From positions 620,001 through 684,000 of the forward strand of contig NZ_FNSV01000005.1 in the NCBI RefSeq assembly GCF_900105905.1: 64,000 nt of DNA, written 5' to 3'. Below the pieces are notes generated by a model. The model made no database searches, was not told the DNA's origin, and saw nothing but the letters and a program-made list of their open reading frames with translations. Of this stretch, positions 24,926 through 37,231 are shown piece by piece. The stretch is from Rhodococcus koreensis (GTDB lineage: Bacteria; Actinomycetota; Actinomycetes; Mycobacteriales; Mycobacteriaceae). The number at the start of each line of letters is the position of its first letter. Positions within the stretch are counted from its first letter, which is position 1. Both the position numbers and the translations under genes were made by a program.

Positions 24926-26807
24926 GTGAGCATCCCCACCGCCCCCACCGCTCATCCCGCCGTCGTGTCCTGGGTAGAAGACGTCGCCGACCTCACCGCC
25001 CCCGACAGTGTGGTGTGGTGCAACGGCAGCGCCGACGAATGGGACCGGCTGACCACACAATTGGTGGACAAGGGCACCTTCGTGCGACTGGAGCGCAAAC
25101 CGAACTCCTTCTGGTGCGCCTCCGACCCCGAGGACGTGGCCCGGGTCGAGGACCGCACGTTCATCTGCTCCCAGTTCCAGGCCGACGCCGGTCCGACGAA
25201 CAACTGGATGGACCCGGTCGACATGAAGACGATGATGACCGAGCACTACCGCGGCGCGATGGCCGGCCGCACGATGTACGTCATCGCGTTCTGCATGGGC
25301 CCCCTCGATGCGCCCGAGCCGAAGTTCGGGGTCCAGATCACCGACTCGGAATATGTCGCGGTCTCGATGCAGATCATGACCCGCTCCGGCACCCCCGTCT
25401 GGGACCGACTCACTCCGGGCACCGAATTCGTCCAATGCCTGCACTCGGTCGGCGCCCCACTCCACGAGGGGCAGACCGACACCCCGTGGCCGTGCGACCA
25501 CACCAAATACATCTCCCACTTCCCCGAGGAGCGCACCATCTGGAGCTACGGCTCCGGCTACGGCGGCAACGCCCTGCTCGGCAAGAAGTGCTACGCGCTG
25601 CGGATCGCGTCGAAGATGGCCAAGGACGAGGGCTGGCTCGCCGAGCACATGCTCATCCTCAAACTCATCTCCCCGCAGCAGACGGTGCACTACATCGCCG
25701 CGGCGTTCCCCTCGTCCTGCGGCAAGACCAACCTCGCGATGCTCGACCCCACCCTGGACGGATGGACCGCCGAAACCATCGGCGACGACATCGCCTGGCT
25801 GCGATTCGGCGACGACGGCCGGCTCTACGCGGTCAACCCCGAAGCCGGGTTCTTCGGCGTCGCACCCGGAACCGGGGCCCACACCAACCCGCACGCCATG
25901 GCCACCATCCGAGCGGGGTAACTCGATCTTCACCAACATGGCGCTGACCGACGACGGCGACATCTGGTGGGAGGGCATGACCGATACGCTGCCGCCCCAT
26001 CTGACGGACTGGAAACGGCGGGACTGGACCCCGGCCTCCGGGGAGCCGGCGGCGCACCCGAATTCGCGGTACTGCACCCCGATCGCCCAGTGCCCGACCG
26101 TCGCCCCCGAATGGGACGATCCGGCCGGGGTGCCGATCTCGGCGCTCTTCTTCGGCGGCCGCCGCGCCACCACCCTCCCTCTGGTCACCGAATCATTGAG
26201 TTGGCGGCACGGGGTGTTCCTGGCCGCCACCCTGTCCTCGGAAACCACCGCCGCCGCCGGAAAGGTCGGTGTGGTGCGCCGCGACCCGATGGCGATGCTG
26301 CCGTTCCTCGGCTACCACGTCGGCGACTACCTCCAGCACTGGCTCGACATCGGCGAGCAGACCCACCCGGTGCTGCCGAAGATCTTCTACGTCAACTGGT
26401 TCCGCCGCGGCGATGACGACAAATTCCTCTGGCCCGGCTTCGGCGAGAACTCCCGGATCCTCGAGTGGGCGTTGCGGCGAATCGAGGGCACCGCCGAAGC
26501 CGAGGCGACCCCACTCGGCCACGCGCCCACCCCGGGCGCCCTCGACCTGACCGGCCTGAAATTCGACCACACCACGATCGCCGCCGCGCTGCGGGTGGAC
26601 CCCACCGAATGGATCACCGAACTTCGGCTGATCGACGAGTGGTTCGCCACCATCGGCGGCAACAGACTGCCCCACGTCCTACGCGAGGAACTCGCCGCCC
26701 TCCGGCAACGCCTCGCCGCGTCCGGTTACGCCGCCCCCGCCGATCCCCGGCGCGCCCCCACCGCCTCCGAGAACCGGGAATCCCGGTGGGCGCAGCCCCG
26801 ATTCTGA
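24926..26807 (+). pseudogene. pckG: Phosphoenolpyruvate carboxykinase (GTP), one frameshift
   Basis: The two frames together give a PEPCK of usual length (about 625 aa), which converts oxaloacetate and GTP to PEP. The first (24926-25921) has the substrate and nucleotide sites: [11 protein letters not shown] with the reactive cysteine near 265, and [10 protein letters not shown]. It ends in ATIRAG-stop. The second continues [38 protein letters not shown] and [20 protein letters not shown] to QPRF. The break is at 25911-25921, where GCGGGGTAA has one G more than GCGGGTAAC needs. A homopolymer sequencing error is as likely as a real mutation. GTG start with AAGGAG. Confidence 0.88.
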
Positions 26808-27056
26808 CAACGACCGCGCAATCGTGGACCGCGTCACGGTCGGTGTTCGGGTTCAGGCGACCGGGGTGTGGGCCCGAACCCGGGGGGCGGATACGCGCTG
26901 ACACCGTTGATCGGTGCCGGCCACAACCAGGCCGCCGCGCAGGGCGATCGAGGTTACCTGCGCCACTGACCGGAAAATGCCTCTGGTGAGTGGGCAGGCG
27001 ACGACACCCGCCGGAGCTTGCGGGAGCCGGGCTCGGTTGAGGCGGTGGGCATGGGG

Positions 27057-27345
27057 TCAGGCAGCGGGTTCTAGCGTGACGCTGTAGCCAAGCGCGGCGA
27101 GTTGGGCGATGCGATTGCAGATTGCGTGCGGTGTGGAGCCGGAGGGTGTGGCGGTCGGTCCCGAGGTCACGGAAGCGGACACCGGCGTCGACGAGCAGGT
27201 GCCAGACGATGACAAGGATCGAGCGGGCAACCGCGACGAGCGCTGTCAGCTTGCCCGCGCCGCGGGACGTGCGCCGGTCGCGTTCGCCGAGGAAAGCTTC
27301 GGTCGTGGCGGCGGCGTCGGCTGCTCGCCGAGCACGCCGTTCAGG
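27057..27345 (-). mobile_element. IS110-family transposase remnant (C-terminal end)
   Basis: The minus strand reads EAFLGERDRRTSRGAGKLTA, LVAVARSILVIVWHLLVDAG and, after a shift near 27115, IAQLAALGYSVTLEPAA-stop at 27057. This is the conserved end of IS110 transposases. The N-terminal RuvC-like domain is missing. Confidence 0.75.
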
Positions 27346-27789
27346 TAGGGATTGCCTTTTGACGGACTTGCCGGCGAGCTATGCGGCTCCGGACTGGAGA
27401 ATTCTTCGACCGAATGTACGCGGCCGACATCACCGACATCCAGGGAGGGGCGACATCCGAGTGAATCCACCGGGCAGCCATGACCGGAAGTATCGACCTG
27501 CTTCAGCGTGGTTTCACCGGACTTGAAACCCGTGGAGATCTACTCGTTCTCGGTCCAACACGGACCAACCCGCCTGGCGTGCTCGAGGTTTCCGATCGTC
27601 TATCGCGGTCACCAACTGCGACCGACGATAAGCGGGTGAGACGCTGCGGTCAGCATGAGCGCCGGAAATCCACGCGCGGTGAAGATCTCCTGCCACGACC
27701 ACGTAGACCGAGTCGAGCAGAGGTCGGTGCACGATCATTCTGGGCCAGGTAGAGTCCGCGCCCCGGTCCACGACCGGCGGACCAGTGTG
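27346..27789. other. Gene-free stretch
   Basis: About 440 bases between the IS110 remnant and the end of the Rv1733c-like gene. Short open frames show no recognisable family; the stretch may be eroded IS or gene sequence. Confidence 0.4.
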
Positions 27790-28392
27790 TCAGCTCACCG
27801 GCCAGCCCGGTGTTCGGCCGAAATCCCTCCATGCGCGATCCCACTGGCGCATCCGGCTTCGTCCATTCATCCACCGCACCCCCACGTACAACAGCAGGGA
27901 GCAGACCGCCGCCACCGTCCAGACCAACAGGGCCGCGCACACCGCGATCGCCGCGTTCTCCACTCCCGACCTGGGCTCGTCGACAACGTTTCCGTTCATG
28001 TCCACCCACACAGTGACGGTGTCGCCCCGGTGCGTTCCGGGTCTGATCTCCACATCACTCGAGCGCAGGACACCGTCCTGCGCAGTCCACTGAACCGTCG
28101 CACGGCTCTGCATTTCCGGGGAACGGCTGGGCGCATCCGCGACCACCACATGTCGCGGATCATCGATGACAACGGCTGACTGCGCATGCCTGGTCCGAAG
28201 TTCGGCGTGAGACCGTTCGTTCAGACTGGTGTACGTCACGGTTCCGAACGCCGCTGCGAACGGGACCACCATCAGGATGAAGGTGATCAGGACGGCCGCG
28301 ACGACGGAATCGCAGCGGTCCGTGGCCCGCATGAGGGGATTTCGGCTCCAGGGCGCCAGACGCCACCAGCGCAGTACCTGATCGGTGGTCAT
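27790..28392 (-). CDS. Rv1733c-like membrane protein
   Basis: A 200-residue protein with two transmembrane helices flanking an extracytoplasmic domain. The order matches mycobacterial Rv1733c: SRNPLMRATDRCDSVVAAVL, first helix VLITFILMVVPFAAAFGT, then RTRHAQSAVVIDDP, a small domain with DVEIRPGTHRGDTVTVWVD and GNVVDEPRSG, and a second helix AAIAVCAALLVWTVAAVCSLL. Rv1733c is part of the DosR dormancy regulon, and a devR homologue lies 1.3 kb away. The ATG at 28392 follows GAGGAGGAA. A loose DevR-box-like sequence lies about 70 bases upstream. Confidence 0.82.
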   Translation of the reverse strand: MTTDQVLRWWRLAPWSRNPLMRATDRCDSVVAAVLITFILMVVPFAAAFGTVTYTSLNERSHAELRTRHAQSAVVIDDPRHVVVADAPSRSPEMQSRATVQWTAQDGVLRSSDVEIRPGTHRGDTVTVWVDMNGNVVDEPRSGVENAAIAVCAALLVWTVAAVCSLLLYVGVRWMNGRSRMRQWDRAWRDFGRTPGWPVS

Positions 28393-28674
28393 CACATTCC
28401 TCCTCGGACCGCCGTTCGGTTTCACAGTCTTCCGCACACGAGGCGCACGGGCTAGGGCACAAGGTCATTGACACCAGTGACCAGTGAAGTCCTTGTCGTT
28501 GTCGTGAGACGCTGCGCGCACGAGGAACGTTCGTCCGGCATCGTGCCGGCGACTGGTGGTCTTTGCACTGCACTGCACTGGTTCACATTCTGATCAGCCG
28601 GGAGTGACGGCTCGACTTCGCCGCACCTCGGAAAGGCCACGATCCTCCCGTTTGAGAAGGGGATCGCCTGCCCC
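28393..28674. promoter_or_regulatory. Promoter region of the Rv1733c-like gene with a weak DevR-box-like site
   Basis: On the minus strand TGACCTTGTGCCCT (about 28455-28468) resembles the 3' part of the mycobacterial DosR consensus (GGGACTTNNGNCCCT), with several mismatches. The match is too loose to be sure. Confidence 0.3.
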
Positions 28675-29054
28675 TCACGAGCCGCCCATAGGGTTCACAG
28701 GAGCCAATCGCGCAGCCAGGTCGGGCAATTCATCTGTGGTCCCGATCGCGACGCCGCCGCCGGAATGCCCGACTACCGCCACTGGTGGCGGTAGATCAAT
28801 CGCGTCAGCGAAATGCCCGATCCACTGGAGCATTCCGACGAAGATTCGGTGCCCGGCAGGGAGGCTGGTGGTCCCGCCGAATCCGGGAAGCGCAGGCGGC
28901 ATACTGGCGAAACCCCGCGTCGATCAGCTTCCTGAAGGTGACGAACGGATACCTGGCCATCGAGACCGGACCCGTGCAGGAAGACGACCGATTGCCTGCT
29001 TCCGCGGGGGAGCGGACCGAGCTGCCAGCCTTCGACTCGGATCGAACGCAACAT
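28675..29054 (-). pseudogene. Alpha/beta-hydrolase fragment with frameshifts
   Basis: Separate minus-strand frames encode SVVFLHGSGLDG (oxyanion region), YPFVTFRKLIDAGFRQY, and ALPGFGGTTSLPAGHRIFVG followed by VAVVGHSGGGVAIGTT (nucleophile elbow) and LAARLAPVNPMGGS. In order they make the first half of a hydrolase; the rest is gone. At least two shifts and a 3' truncation are needed. Confidence 0.6.
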
Positions 29055-29300
29055 ATCCTACGCAATTGGAGTGGCGGGATGCCGTGCCGTTGATCCCTTC
29101 CATCGCACATCGGCGAAGCCACGGAGCCGAGGCCCAGATCTCGGATCGGTGGCCGAACGTGACAGAGATCGCGCCGTCGTACCGGGGGTTCCCGAGAAGT
29201 GTGACCTTTGACCCTGGGAAAACGCTCGCCGCTATCGCACCGTGGGGGAAGAGGCCGACGCACGAGATCGGAGCCACCCGTGAGCGGAAGGAGGGAGGAC

Positions 29301-29589
29301 ATGATATTCGAAGGTCATTCCACCGCATTGCGGCCGCGCGACGACCGTCACCGGCACGACGAGCCCCGGGCAGTTCCTGTACCTACGTCCCGTCGGGTTC
29401 GCACTTGCCGTGGTGTCGCGAGCAGCGGTCGCAGGCGTGGTCGTCCTGCTCGGCGCCTGGCTCGCAACCCCGCCCGTCGGAGTCGGCGCTGCCGCGACGC
29501 TCGTCGCCACCGTCGGTCTGGCGGTGGCGATGTTGATGCCGCACCGGTCACGCTGGCATGGAGCGCGCCCGGCCCGTCCGGCATCGTAA
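29301..29589 (+). pseudogene. Small membrane protein, probably frameshifted
   Basis: AAGGAGG precedes an ATG at 29301, but the frame soon becomes Arg-rich and non-protein-like. In another frame the same stretch reads [40 protein letters not shown] and [16 protein letters not shown] up to a TAA at 29587, a two-helix membrane protein. That frame has no start of its own, so a single shift near 29340 is assumed. Confidence 0.4.
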
Positions 29590-29693
29590 TGAACACCGGC
29601 CGCTCCGTCGACAGGGAAGCGTCGGACACTTCCTGTCGCCGACGTAATCTGCGTTTCCGGAAGGGTCGACGCAGCCAGACTGGAGGTAGCCCC

Positions 29694-32629
<2,936 letters not shown>

Positions 32630-32732
32630 TTTTTCGACCATCCCCCACGCCCTCGAACCCCCACGTGTCGAGCATTTCCGCTGCGCCGCGCACGATCTGC
32701 GTCCTGGTCGCTGCCGCGCGTGCCTGTTGAAC
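32630..32732 (-). pseudogene. N-terminal fragment of a TetR regulator, related to the ArpA-like gene at 49863
   Basis: The minus strand reads [20 protein letters not shown] and [12 protein letters not shown], the first 35 residues of a TetR protein. It matches the start of the regulator at 49863-50537 ([20 protein letters not shown]), and similarity continues into the bases upstream of both starts. The helix-turn-helix core and ligand domain are missing. Just beyond it begins the duplicated pckG piece. Confidence 0.55.
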
Positions 32733-32812
32733 CCTTGCCAACCTTCCTGCCCGCGAGCGAAAAGCGATCATCCGAAGCCCCAGACCCGCGAGCTGGGCGA
32801 CGCTACCAGCAG

Positions 32813-33345
32813 GGACCCGGCCTGCGGGGAGCCGGCGGCGCACCCGAACTCGCGGTACTGCACCCCGATCGCCCAGTGCCCGACCGTCGCCCCCGAATGG
32901 GACGATCCGGCCGGGGTGCCGATCTCGGCGATCTTCTTCGGCGGCCGCCGCGCCACCACCATCCCCCTGGTCACCGAATCATTGAGTTGGCGGCACGGGG
33001 TGTTCCTGGCCGCCACCCTGTCCTCGGAAACCACCGCCGCCGCCGGAAAGGTCGGTGTGGTGCGCCGCGACCCGATGGCGATGCTGCCGTTCCTCGGCTA
33101 CCACGTCGGCGACTACTTCCAGCACTGGCTCGACATCGGCGAGCAGACCCACCCGGTGCTGCCGAAGATCTTCTACGTCAACTGGTTCCGCCGCGGCGAT
33201 GACGACAAATTCCTCTGGCCCGGCTTCGGCGAGAACTCCCGGATCCTCGAGTGGGCGTTGCGGCGCATCGAGGACACCGCCGATCGCCGGCGCGCCCCCG
33301 CCGCCTCCGAGGACGGGGAATCCCGCTGGGCGCAGCCCCGCTTCG
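32813..33345 (+). pseudogene. Second, partial copy of pckG (C-terminal part)
   Basis: From [20 protein letters not shown] to [15 protein letters not shown] this is almost identical to 26034-26490 of pckG, at the DNA level too. About 250 bases of the end are then missing: the copy jumps to [20 protein letters not shown]. Similarity with the region behind pckG resumes up to about 33545. There is no start and no nucleotide-binding half, so it makes no enzyme. Confidence 0.88.
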
Positions 33346-33575
33346 GGCAACGACCGCGCAACGACTGCACTCGTTGGTGCGCTCTCTCCTTGCTGTGTGT
33401 ATCGGGTGAGTGGAGCGCGTCACGGTCGGTGTTCGGGCCACCGCGGGTCGGCCCGAACGCGGGGCCGGATACGAGCTGACACCGTCGACCGGTGCCGGCG
33501 ACAACCAACCGCCGCGCCACCGGCAGGCCCACGATGCGGGGTTACCCACATCACTCTACTTTCGATGATGACTAC

Positions 33576-33591
33576 TTGCTAACATTAGCAA
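33576..33591. promoter_or_regulatory. Perfect ArsR-type palindrome before sulP
   Basis: TTGCTAA-CA-TTAGCAA is a perfect 16-base palindrome ending 38 bases before the sulP start. It matches the site before arsR at 23366-23381, so the ArsR protein at 23500 is the best candidate to bind it. Confidence 0.65.
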
Positions 33592-33629
33592 CTATGGACG
33601 CCGCTGGCCACCACCACCGAGGAACGCCG

Positions 33630-35369
33630 ATGACCGAACCATCCACCCCCATCGGCCCGGCCGACGCGACCGGAAGCACCCTCGTGCGGGCGGCGCGGTC
33701 GGTGGCCGCGCTGCTGCCGCGCTGGGGTGAATGGAAACCCGCGGCCGGTGCCCCAGCCGCGGACCTACTCGCCGGGCTGATCGTCGCGCTGGTGGCGCTG
33801 CCGCTGGCGTTGGGGTTCGGCATCAGTTCCGGCCTCGGCGCCGCCGCCGGACTGACCACCGCCGTCATCGCCGGGGCGGTGGCGGCCGTGTTCGGCGGGT
33901 CCCGCTTCCAGGTGTCGGGCCCGACCGGGGCGATGACCGTCGTACTGGTGCCGATCGTCGGCCAGTACGGGCCGACCGGGGTGCTCGCGGTCGGGCTGAT
34001 CGCCGGAATGGTGCTGGTCGTCCTGGCGTTCGCCGGCGTGGGCCGGGCCGTGCGGTACATGCCGGCCCCGGTGATCGAGGGATTCACCGCCGGGATCGCC
34101 GTCGTCATCGCGTTGCAGCAGTTTCCCGCCGCGCTGGGCATCACCGGCGCCGCCGGGGAGAAGGTGTGGCAGAGCGCCGCCGACGCCGTCCGCCAGTTCG
34201 CCCAGGACCCCTCCCTGCTGACCCCGGCGACCGCACTGTCGGTGGCCGCGGTCATCCTCGTCGGCGGCCGCTACCTCCCCCGCGTCCCGTTCTCCCTGAT
34301 CGCGGTCGCGGCCGCCACCCTGATCGCGCAGCTCTTTCACCTCGACATCGCCCGGATCGGCACCATTCCGGCCGGATTCGCCGCACCCACCCTGAGTTTC
34401 CTGCACCTCGGTGAGCTGACCTCGCTGATCGCCCCCGCCCTCGCGGTCGCCGCGCTGGCGGCGCTCGAGTCCCTGCTGTCGGCGACCGCCGCCGACTCGA
34501 TGTCCGTGGGAACCCGCCACAACCCGGACCGGGAACTGTTCGGGCAGGGGCTGGCGAACATCACCGCCCCGCTGTTCGGCGGGGTGCCGGCCACCGGGGC
34601 GATCGCCCGCACCGCCGTCAACGTCCGCTCCGGTGCCCGCACCCGGCTCGCCGCCCTCACCCACGCACTCCTCCTCGCGGCGATCGTGTATTCGGCGGCC
34701 GGGCTCGTCGCGCAGATCCCGCTCGCCGCCCTGGCCGGGGTGCTGCTGGCGACCACGGTGCGGATGGTCGAGACCGCGTCGATCCTGGCCATCACCCGAG
34801 CCACCCGCGCCGACACGATCGTCATGGTCGCCACCTTCCTGGTCACCGTCGTCTTCGACCTGGTCACCGCGGTCGCCGTGGGAGTCGGATTCGCCGCCGT
34901 CCTCGCCCTCCGCGCGGTCGCGAAATCCGCCCGCATCGAACAGGTCCCGCTCGAAACCGACGACCACCTGGTCGAGGAACACGACCTGCTCCGCGAGCAC
35001 ATCGTCGCGTACCGGATCGACGGCGCCCTGTTCTTCGCCGCCGCGCACCGGTTCCTACTCGAACTCGCCGACGTCTCCGACGTGAAGGTGGTGATCCTGC
35101 GGATGTCGCGGATCACCGCCATCGACGCCACCGGCGGGATCGTCCTCAAGGACGTCATCACCAAACTCGAGCACCGGCACATCACCGTCCTGATCTCCGG
35201 AGCCAAACCCGAACACCTCCGCCCCCTGAAGGCCCTCGGGGTGTTCACCACCACCGACAGCGAAGACCGGCGCCTCTTCGACACCACCCCGCGCGCCATC
35301 GCCTACGCCCGCACGCTCGTCCGACCCGAACACCACTACACCCCCACCACGAACGAGGACCGACCATGA
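33630..35369 (+). CDS. SulP-family anion transporter with STAS domain
   Basis: A 579-residue membrane protein. The transporter domain spans about residues 35-440 with 10-12 hydrophobic helices; DLLAGLIVALVALPLALGFG and SRFQVSGPTGAMTVVLVPIV are the conserved SulP entry and first motif, and LLSATAADSMSVGTRHNPDR with GLANITAPLFGGVPATGAIA the middle ones. Residues about 475-565 are the STAS domain (VVILRMSRITAIDATGGIVL). Substrate may be sulphate or bicarbonate. GAGGAA precedes the ATG at 33630; an in-frame ATG at 33594 abuts the palindrome. It overlaps the DUF5313 gene by four bases (ATGA). Confidence 0.92.
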   Translation: MTEPSTPIGPADATGSTLVRAARSVAALLPRWGEWKPAAGAPAADLLAGLIVALVALPLALGFGISSGLGAAAGLTTAVIAGAVAAVFGGSRFQVSGPTGAMTVVLVPIVGQYGPTGVLAVGLIAGMVLVVLAFAGVGRAVRYMPAPVIEGFTAGIAVVIALQQFPAALGITGAAGEKVWQSAADAVRQFAQDPSLLTPATALSVAAVILVGGRYLPRVPFSLIAVAAATLIAQLFHLDIARIGTIPAGFAAPTLSFLHLGELTSLIAPALAVAALAALESLLSATAADSMSVGTRHNPDRELFGQGLANITAPLFGGVPATGAIARTAVNVRSGARTRLAALTHALLLAAIVYSAAGLVAQIPLAALAGVLLATTVRMVETASILAITRATRADTIVMVATFLVTVVFDLVTAVAVGVGFAAVLALRAVAKSARIEQVPLETDDHLVEEHDLLREHIVAYRIDGALFFAAAHRFLLELADVSDVKVVILRMSRITAIDATGGIVLKDVITKLEHRHITVLISGAKPEHLRPLKALGVFTTTDSEDRRLFDTTPRAIAYARTLVRPEHHYTPTTNEDRP

Positions 35370-35791
35370 CCGAGAACCCCGCCGACAACACGACCCCCAC
35401 CTCCGAACCCACCCCAACACCCGAACCCACCGCGGGCCAACGCCTCGGCTACCTGCTGGGCCGCACCCTGCCCGCCGAGCTGCACCCGTGGGTTGTTGCG
35501 GACACCACCGGCCCCGGAGCCACCCGCCGCTACGCCACCCGCTGCCTCATCCCGCTGATTCCGATCCTGGTCGGGCTCCTGCTCATTCCCGGCCCCTGGA
35601 TCATCCGCACCGGCATGGTGCTGCTGCTGTTCCTGCCGTTCGTGTACTTCCTTCTCGCCCTGAAGAACATCTACCTCCGCCACCGTCTCGTCAGCCACGG
35701 CCTCGACCCCGCGCTCCTCAACATTCACCAACGACGCCGCCTCGACCAGGAGCAGGCCTCCTACGAATCCCGCTACCGGTCGGCCCCCTGA
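35366..35791 (+). CDS. DUF5313-family membrane protein
   Basis: A 141-residue protein with two helices in the middle (LIPLIPILVGLLLIPGPW, MVLLLFLPFVYFLLAL). RLGYLLGRTLPAELHPWVVA and RHRLVSHGLDP match DUF5313, a small actinobacterial family of unknown role. The N-terminus is a Pro/Thr-rich repeat. Its start overlaps the sulP stop, so it is translationally coupled to the transporter and may help its assembly or control. Confidence 0.82.
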   Translation: MTENPADNTTPTSEPTPTPEPTAGQRLGYLLGRTLPAELHPWVVADTTGPGATRRYATRCLIPLIPILVGLLLIPGPWIIRTGMVLLLFLPFVYFLLALKNIYLRHRLVSHGLDPALLNIHQRRRLDQEQASYESRYRSAP

Positions 35792-35833
35792 TCCAGCAAG
35801 ACCCCCGGTGCAGCCCACATCCTGGGGTGCAAT

Positions 35834-35849
35834 TGCTAATCTTCATAAG
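35834..35849. promoter_or_regulatory. Half-conserved copy of the ArsR-type motif
   Basis: TTGCTAA-TC-TTCATAA keeps one full half-site of the motif before arsR and sulP. It lies 170 bases before the small gene at 36020. Confidence 0.3.
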
Positions 35850-36019
35850 TAGAAAACATGAAAGTTACAGTGGGCTGAGATGGGTCATGCCCAGGATCGA
35901 GCGAGGGGGAACCCGGGGCTCACACAACTCAGGCTGGGCCGACGCGCATGGATGGTGGCGCCTCATACCCGTCCGGCAGTGCGACTGTTCATCGGCCACG
36001 CCCGCGAGGGAGGAACGTC

Positions 36020-36208
36020 ATGCTCCATTTCCGATACGTCGGCAGCCACGAGAGAATCCATCTCGGCGCTGCGACCCGAATGATCAACTACGGCGACATC
36101 GTCGCGGCGCGAACCAATCCCGATCCGCGCTACTTCGAGCTGGTGGAACCGGACCAGATCACGGAACGGTTGAGCCGCCGATCAGTGGGAGCGCCGGACC
36201 GCGAGTAG
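36020..36208 (+). CDS. Hypothetical 62-residue protein
   Basis: The ATG at 36020 follows a strong GGGAGGAA. The product (MLHFRYVGSHERIHLGAATR then MINYGDIVAARTNPDPRYFE) looks like the small beta-rich proteins found in actinobacterial accessory DNA. No function is known. Confidence 0.6.
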   Translation: MLHFRYVGSHERIHLGAATRMINYGDIVAARTNPDPRYFELVEPDQITERLSRRSVGAPDRE

Positions 36209-36357
36209 TTCCGCACACCTTCTCCCCGCATTCCCTTGCCCGACCCTGTCCTCCCGGCGCGTCGCCCGCGGTGACGCCGGAACCATCCCACCACCATGCT
36301 CGCCGAGATCGCCGACCGCAGAAACCCGCCCACCAACCCAACAGAAGCCAGGACCCG

Positions 36358-36615
36358 ATGACCATCCGAACCATTCACGCAACCGATCTGCAGTGGCACT
36401 CACTCGCCCTCTGGATTCTCGAGTGGGAAGGCGTCGACAACCCCGAACCGACCCTGAGCGAGTGGAGCACCGAACTCGCCGCCGCGGCCACCGGTATCGA
36501 CCGCCGAATCAGCTGGAACCCCACCCAGAACACCGCCACCGCCCCTGAGGACATCGACCTGCCCCGGATCGAACACACCCTCCGAGGCGCCGTACGCCGC
36601 CTCGCCCGCGGTTGA
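36358..36615 (+). CDS. Hypothetical 85-residue protein
   Basis: An 85-residue frame from ATG 36358 (MTIRTIHATDLQWHSLALWI). Trp-rich N-terminal half, then an Arg-rich helix at the end. No family recognised and only a weak ribosome binding site. Codon use looks genuine. Confidence 0.5.
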   Translation: MTIRTIHATDLQWHSLALWILEWEGVDNPEPTLSEWSTELAAAATGIDRRISWNPTQNTATAPEDIDLPRIEHTLRGAVRRLARG

Positions 36616-36699
36616 CCTCTCCATCCCGCCCTCAGCGAGGTCCGATGCCGATCTCCCGACCGCGGGTGAATCACGGACTCGCGGCGTCGGCGTCGGCGC

Positions 36700-36928
36700 G
36701 GGGGTCCGGAACTCGCTGTGGCGTCTCACTCAGCGCCCCACCCGAGCAGGCTCTCGTTCAGTCCGAGATCACGGGCGACGGAGGCAATGGTGCGGCCCGA
36801 ATCGATCACTCGATGGGCCGCCTCGACCTTGTACTCGGTCGTATATGACCGAGTACGGGACATAGTGAACATCCTTCCAGCGAGACCATCGGTCCCGCTA
36901 TCTCGGTGTCCACTATTCGGGGGAACCC
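36700..36928 (-). mobile_element. Remnant of an IS3 element (orfA start plus right end)
   Basis: The minus strand encodes SYTTEYKVEAAHRVIDSGRT then IASVARDLGLNESLLG, nearly the same as orfA of the full element at 41342-42688. The bases up to 36928 repeat that element's right end (TCGGTGTCCAC, then GGGGGAACCCC). The rest is lost. It interrupts a DUF3052-like gene. Confidence 0.8.
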
Positions 36929-36929
36929 C

Positions 36930-37090
36930 ACCGCTGACAGCATGGTCGTCACACCGCGCAGGGCGCCGACGAGGTTCCCGTCTCTCGCCCGCCACCACAG
37001 CAGCACCACGTCGACCCGCTCGCGGTGATTCTCGCCAACCGGCCGGGTGCCGGCGACCTCCGACGCCCAGCCGAGCTCCTGCACCACCAT
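36930..37090 (-). pseudogene. DUF3052-like gene fragment cut by the IS3 remnant
   Basis: The minus strand reads GMVVQELGWASEVAGTRPVG and then VDVVLLWWRARDGNLVGALR, the N-terminal half of DUF3052 proteins (MVVQELGW, VLLWWR and DGDLVD are their hallmarks). The reading frame meets the IS3 right end at about 36929 and the C-terminal half is gone. Confidence 0.6.
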
Positions 37091-37199
37091 CCCGAAGGCG
37101 AGGAAGAGTTCCCGCGCATGACGTGCCCGATCACACCACCCGGTCCCGATCGTTCACCGAAGCCGACGAAATAATCGCGCGAGCGTGACGTGGGTCGTC

Positions 37200-37231
37200 A
37201 ATATTCGTACAGGCCACCATCTTCGAATATT
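37200..37231. repeat. Inverted repeat at the end of the DUF1931 gene
   Basis: AATATTCG (37200-37207) and CGAATATT (37224-37231) form an 8-bp inverted repeat with a 16-base loop, overlapping the stop codon of the DUF1931 gene. It may be a 3' hairpin without a T-run, or an operator for an unseen gene. Confidence 0.4.

Noticed and set aside
28440..28490. DevR box before the Rv1733c-like gene
   Set aside because: Kept only as a low-confidence site: several mismatches to the mycobacterial consensus and no second box.
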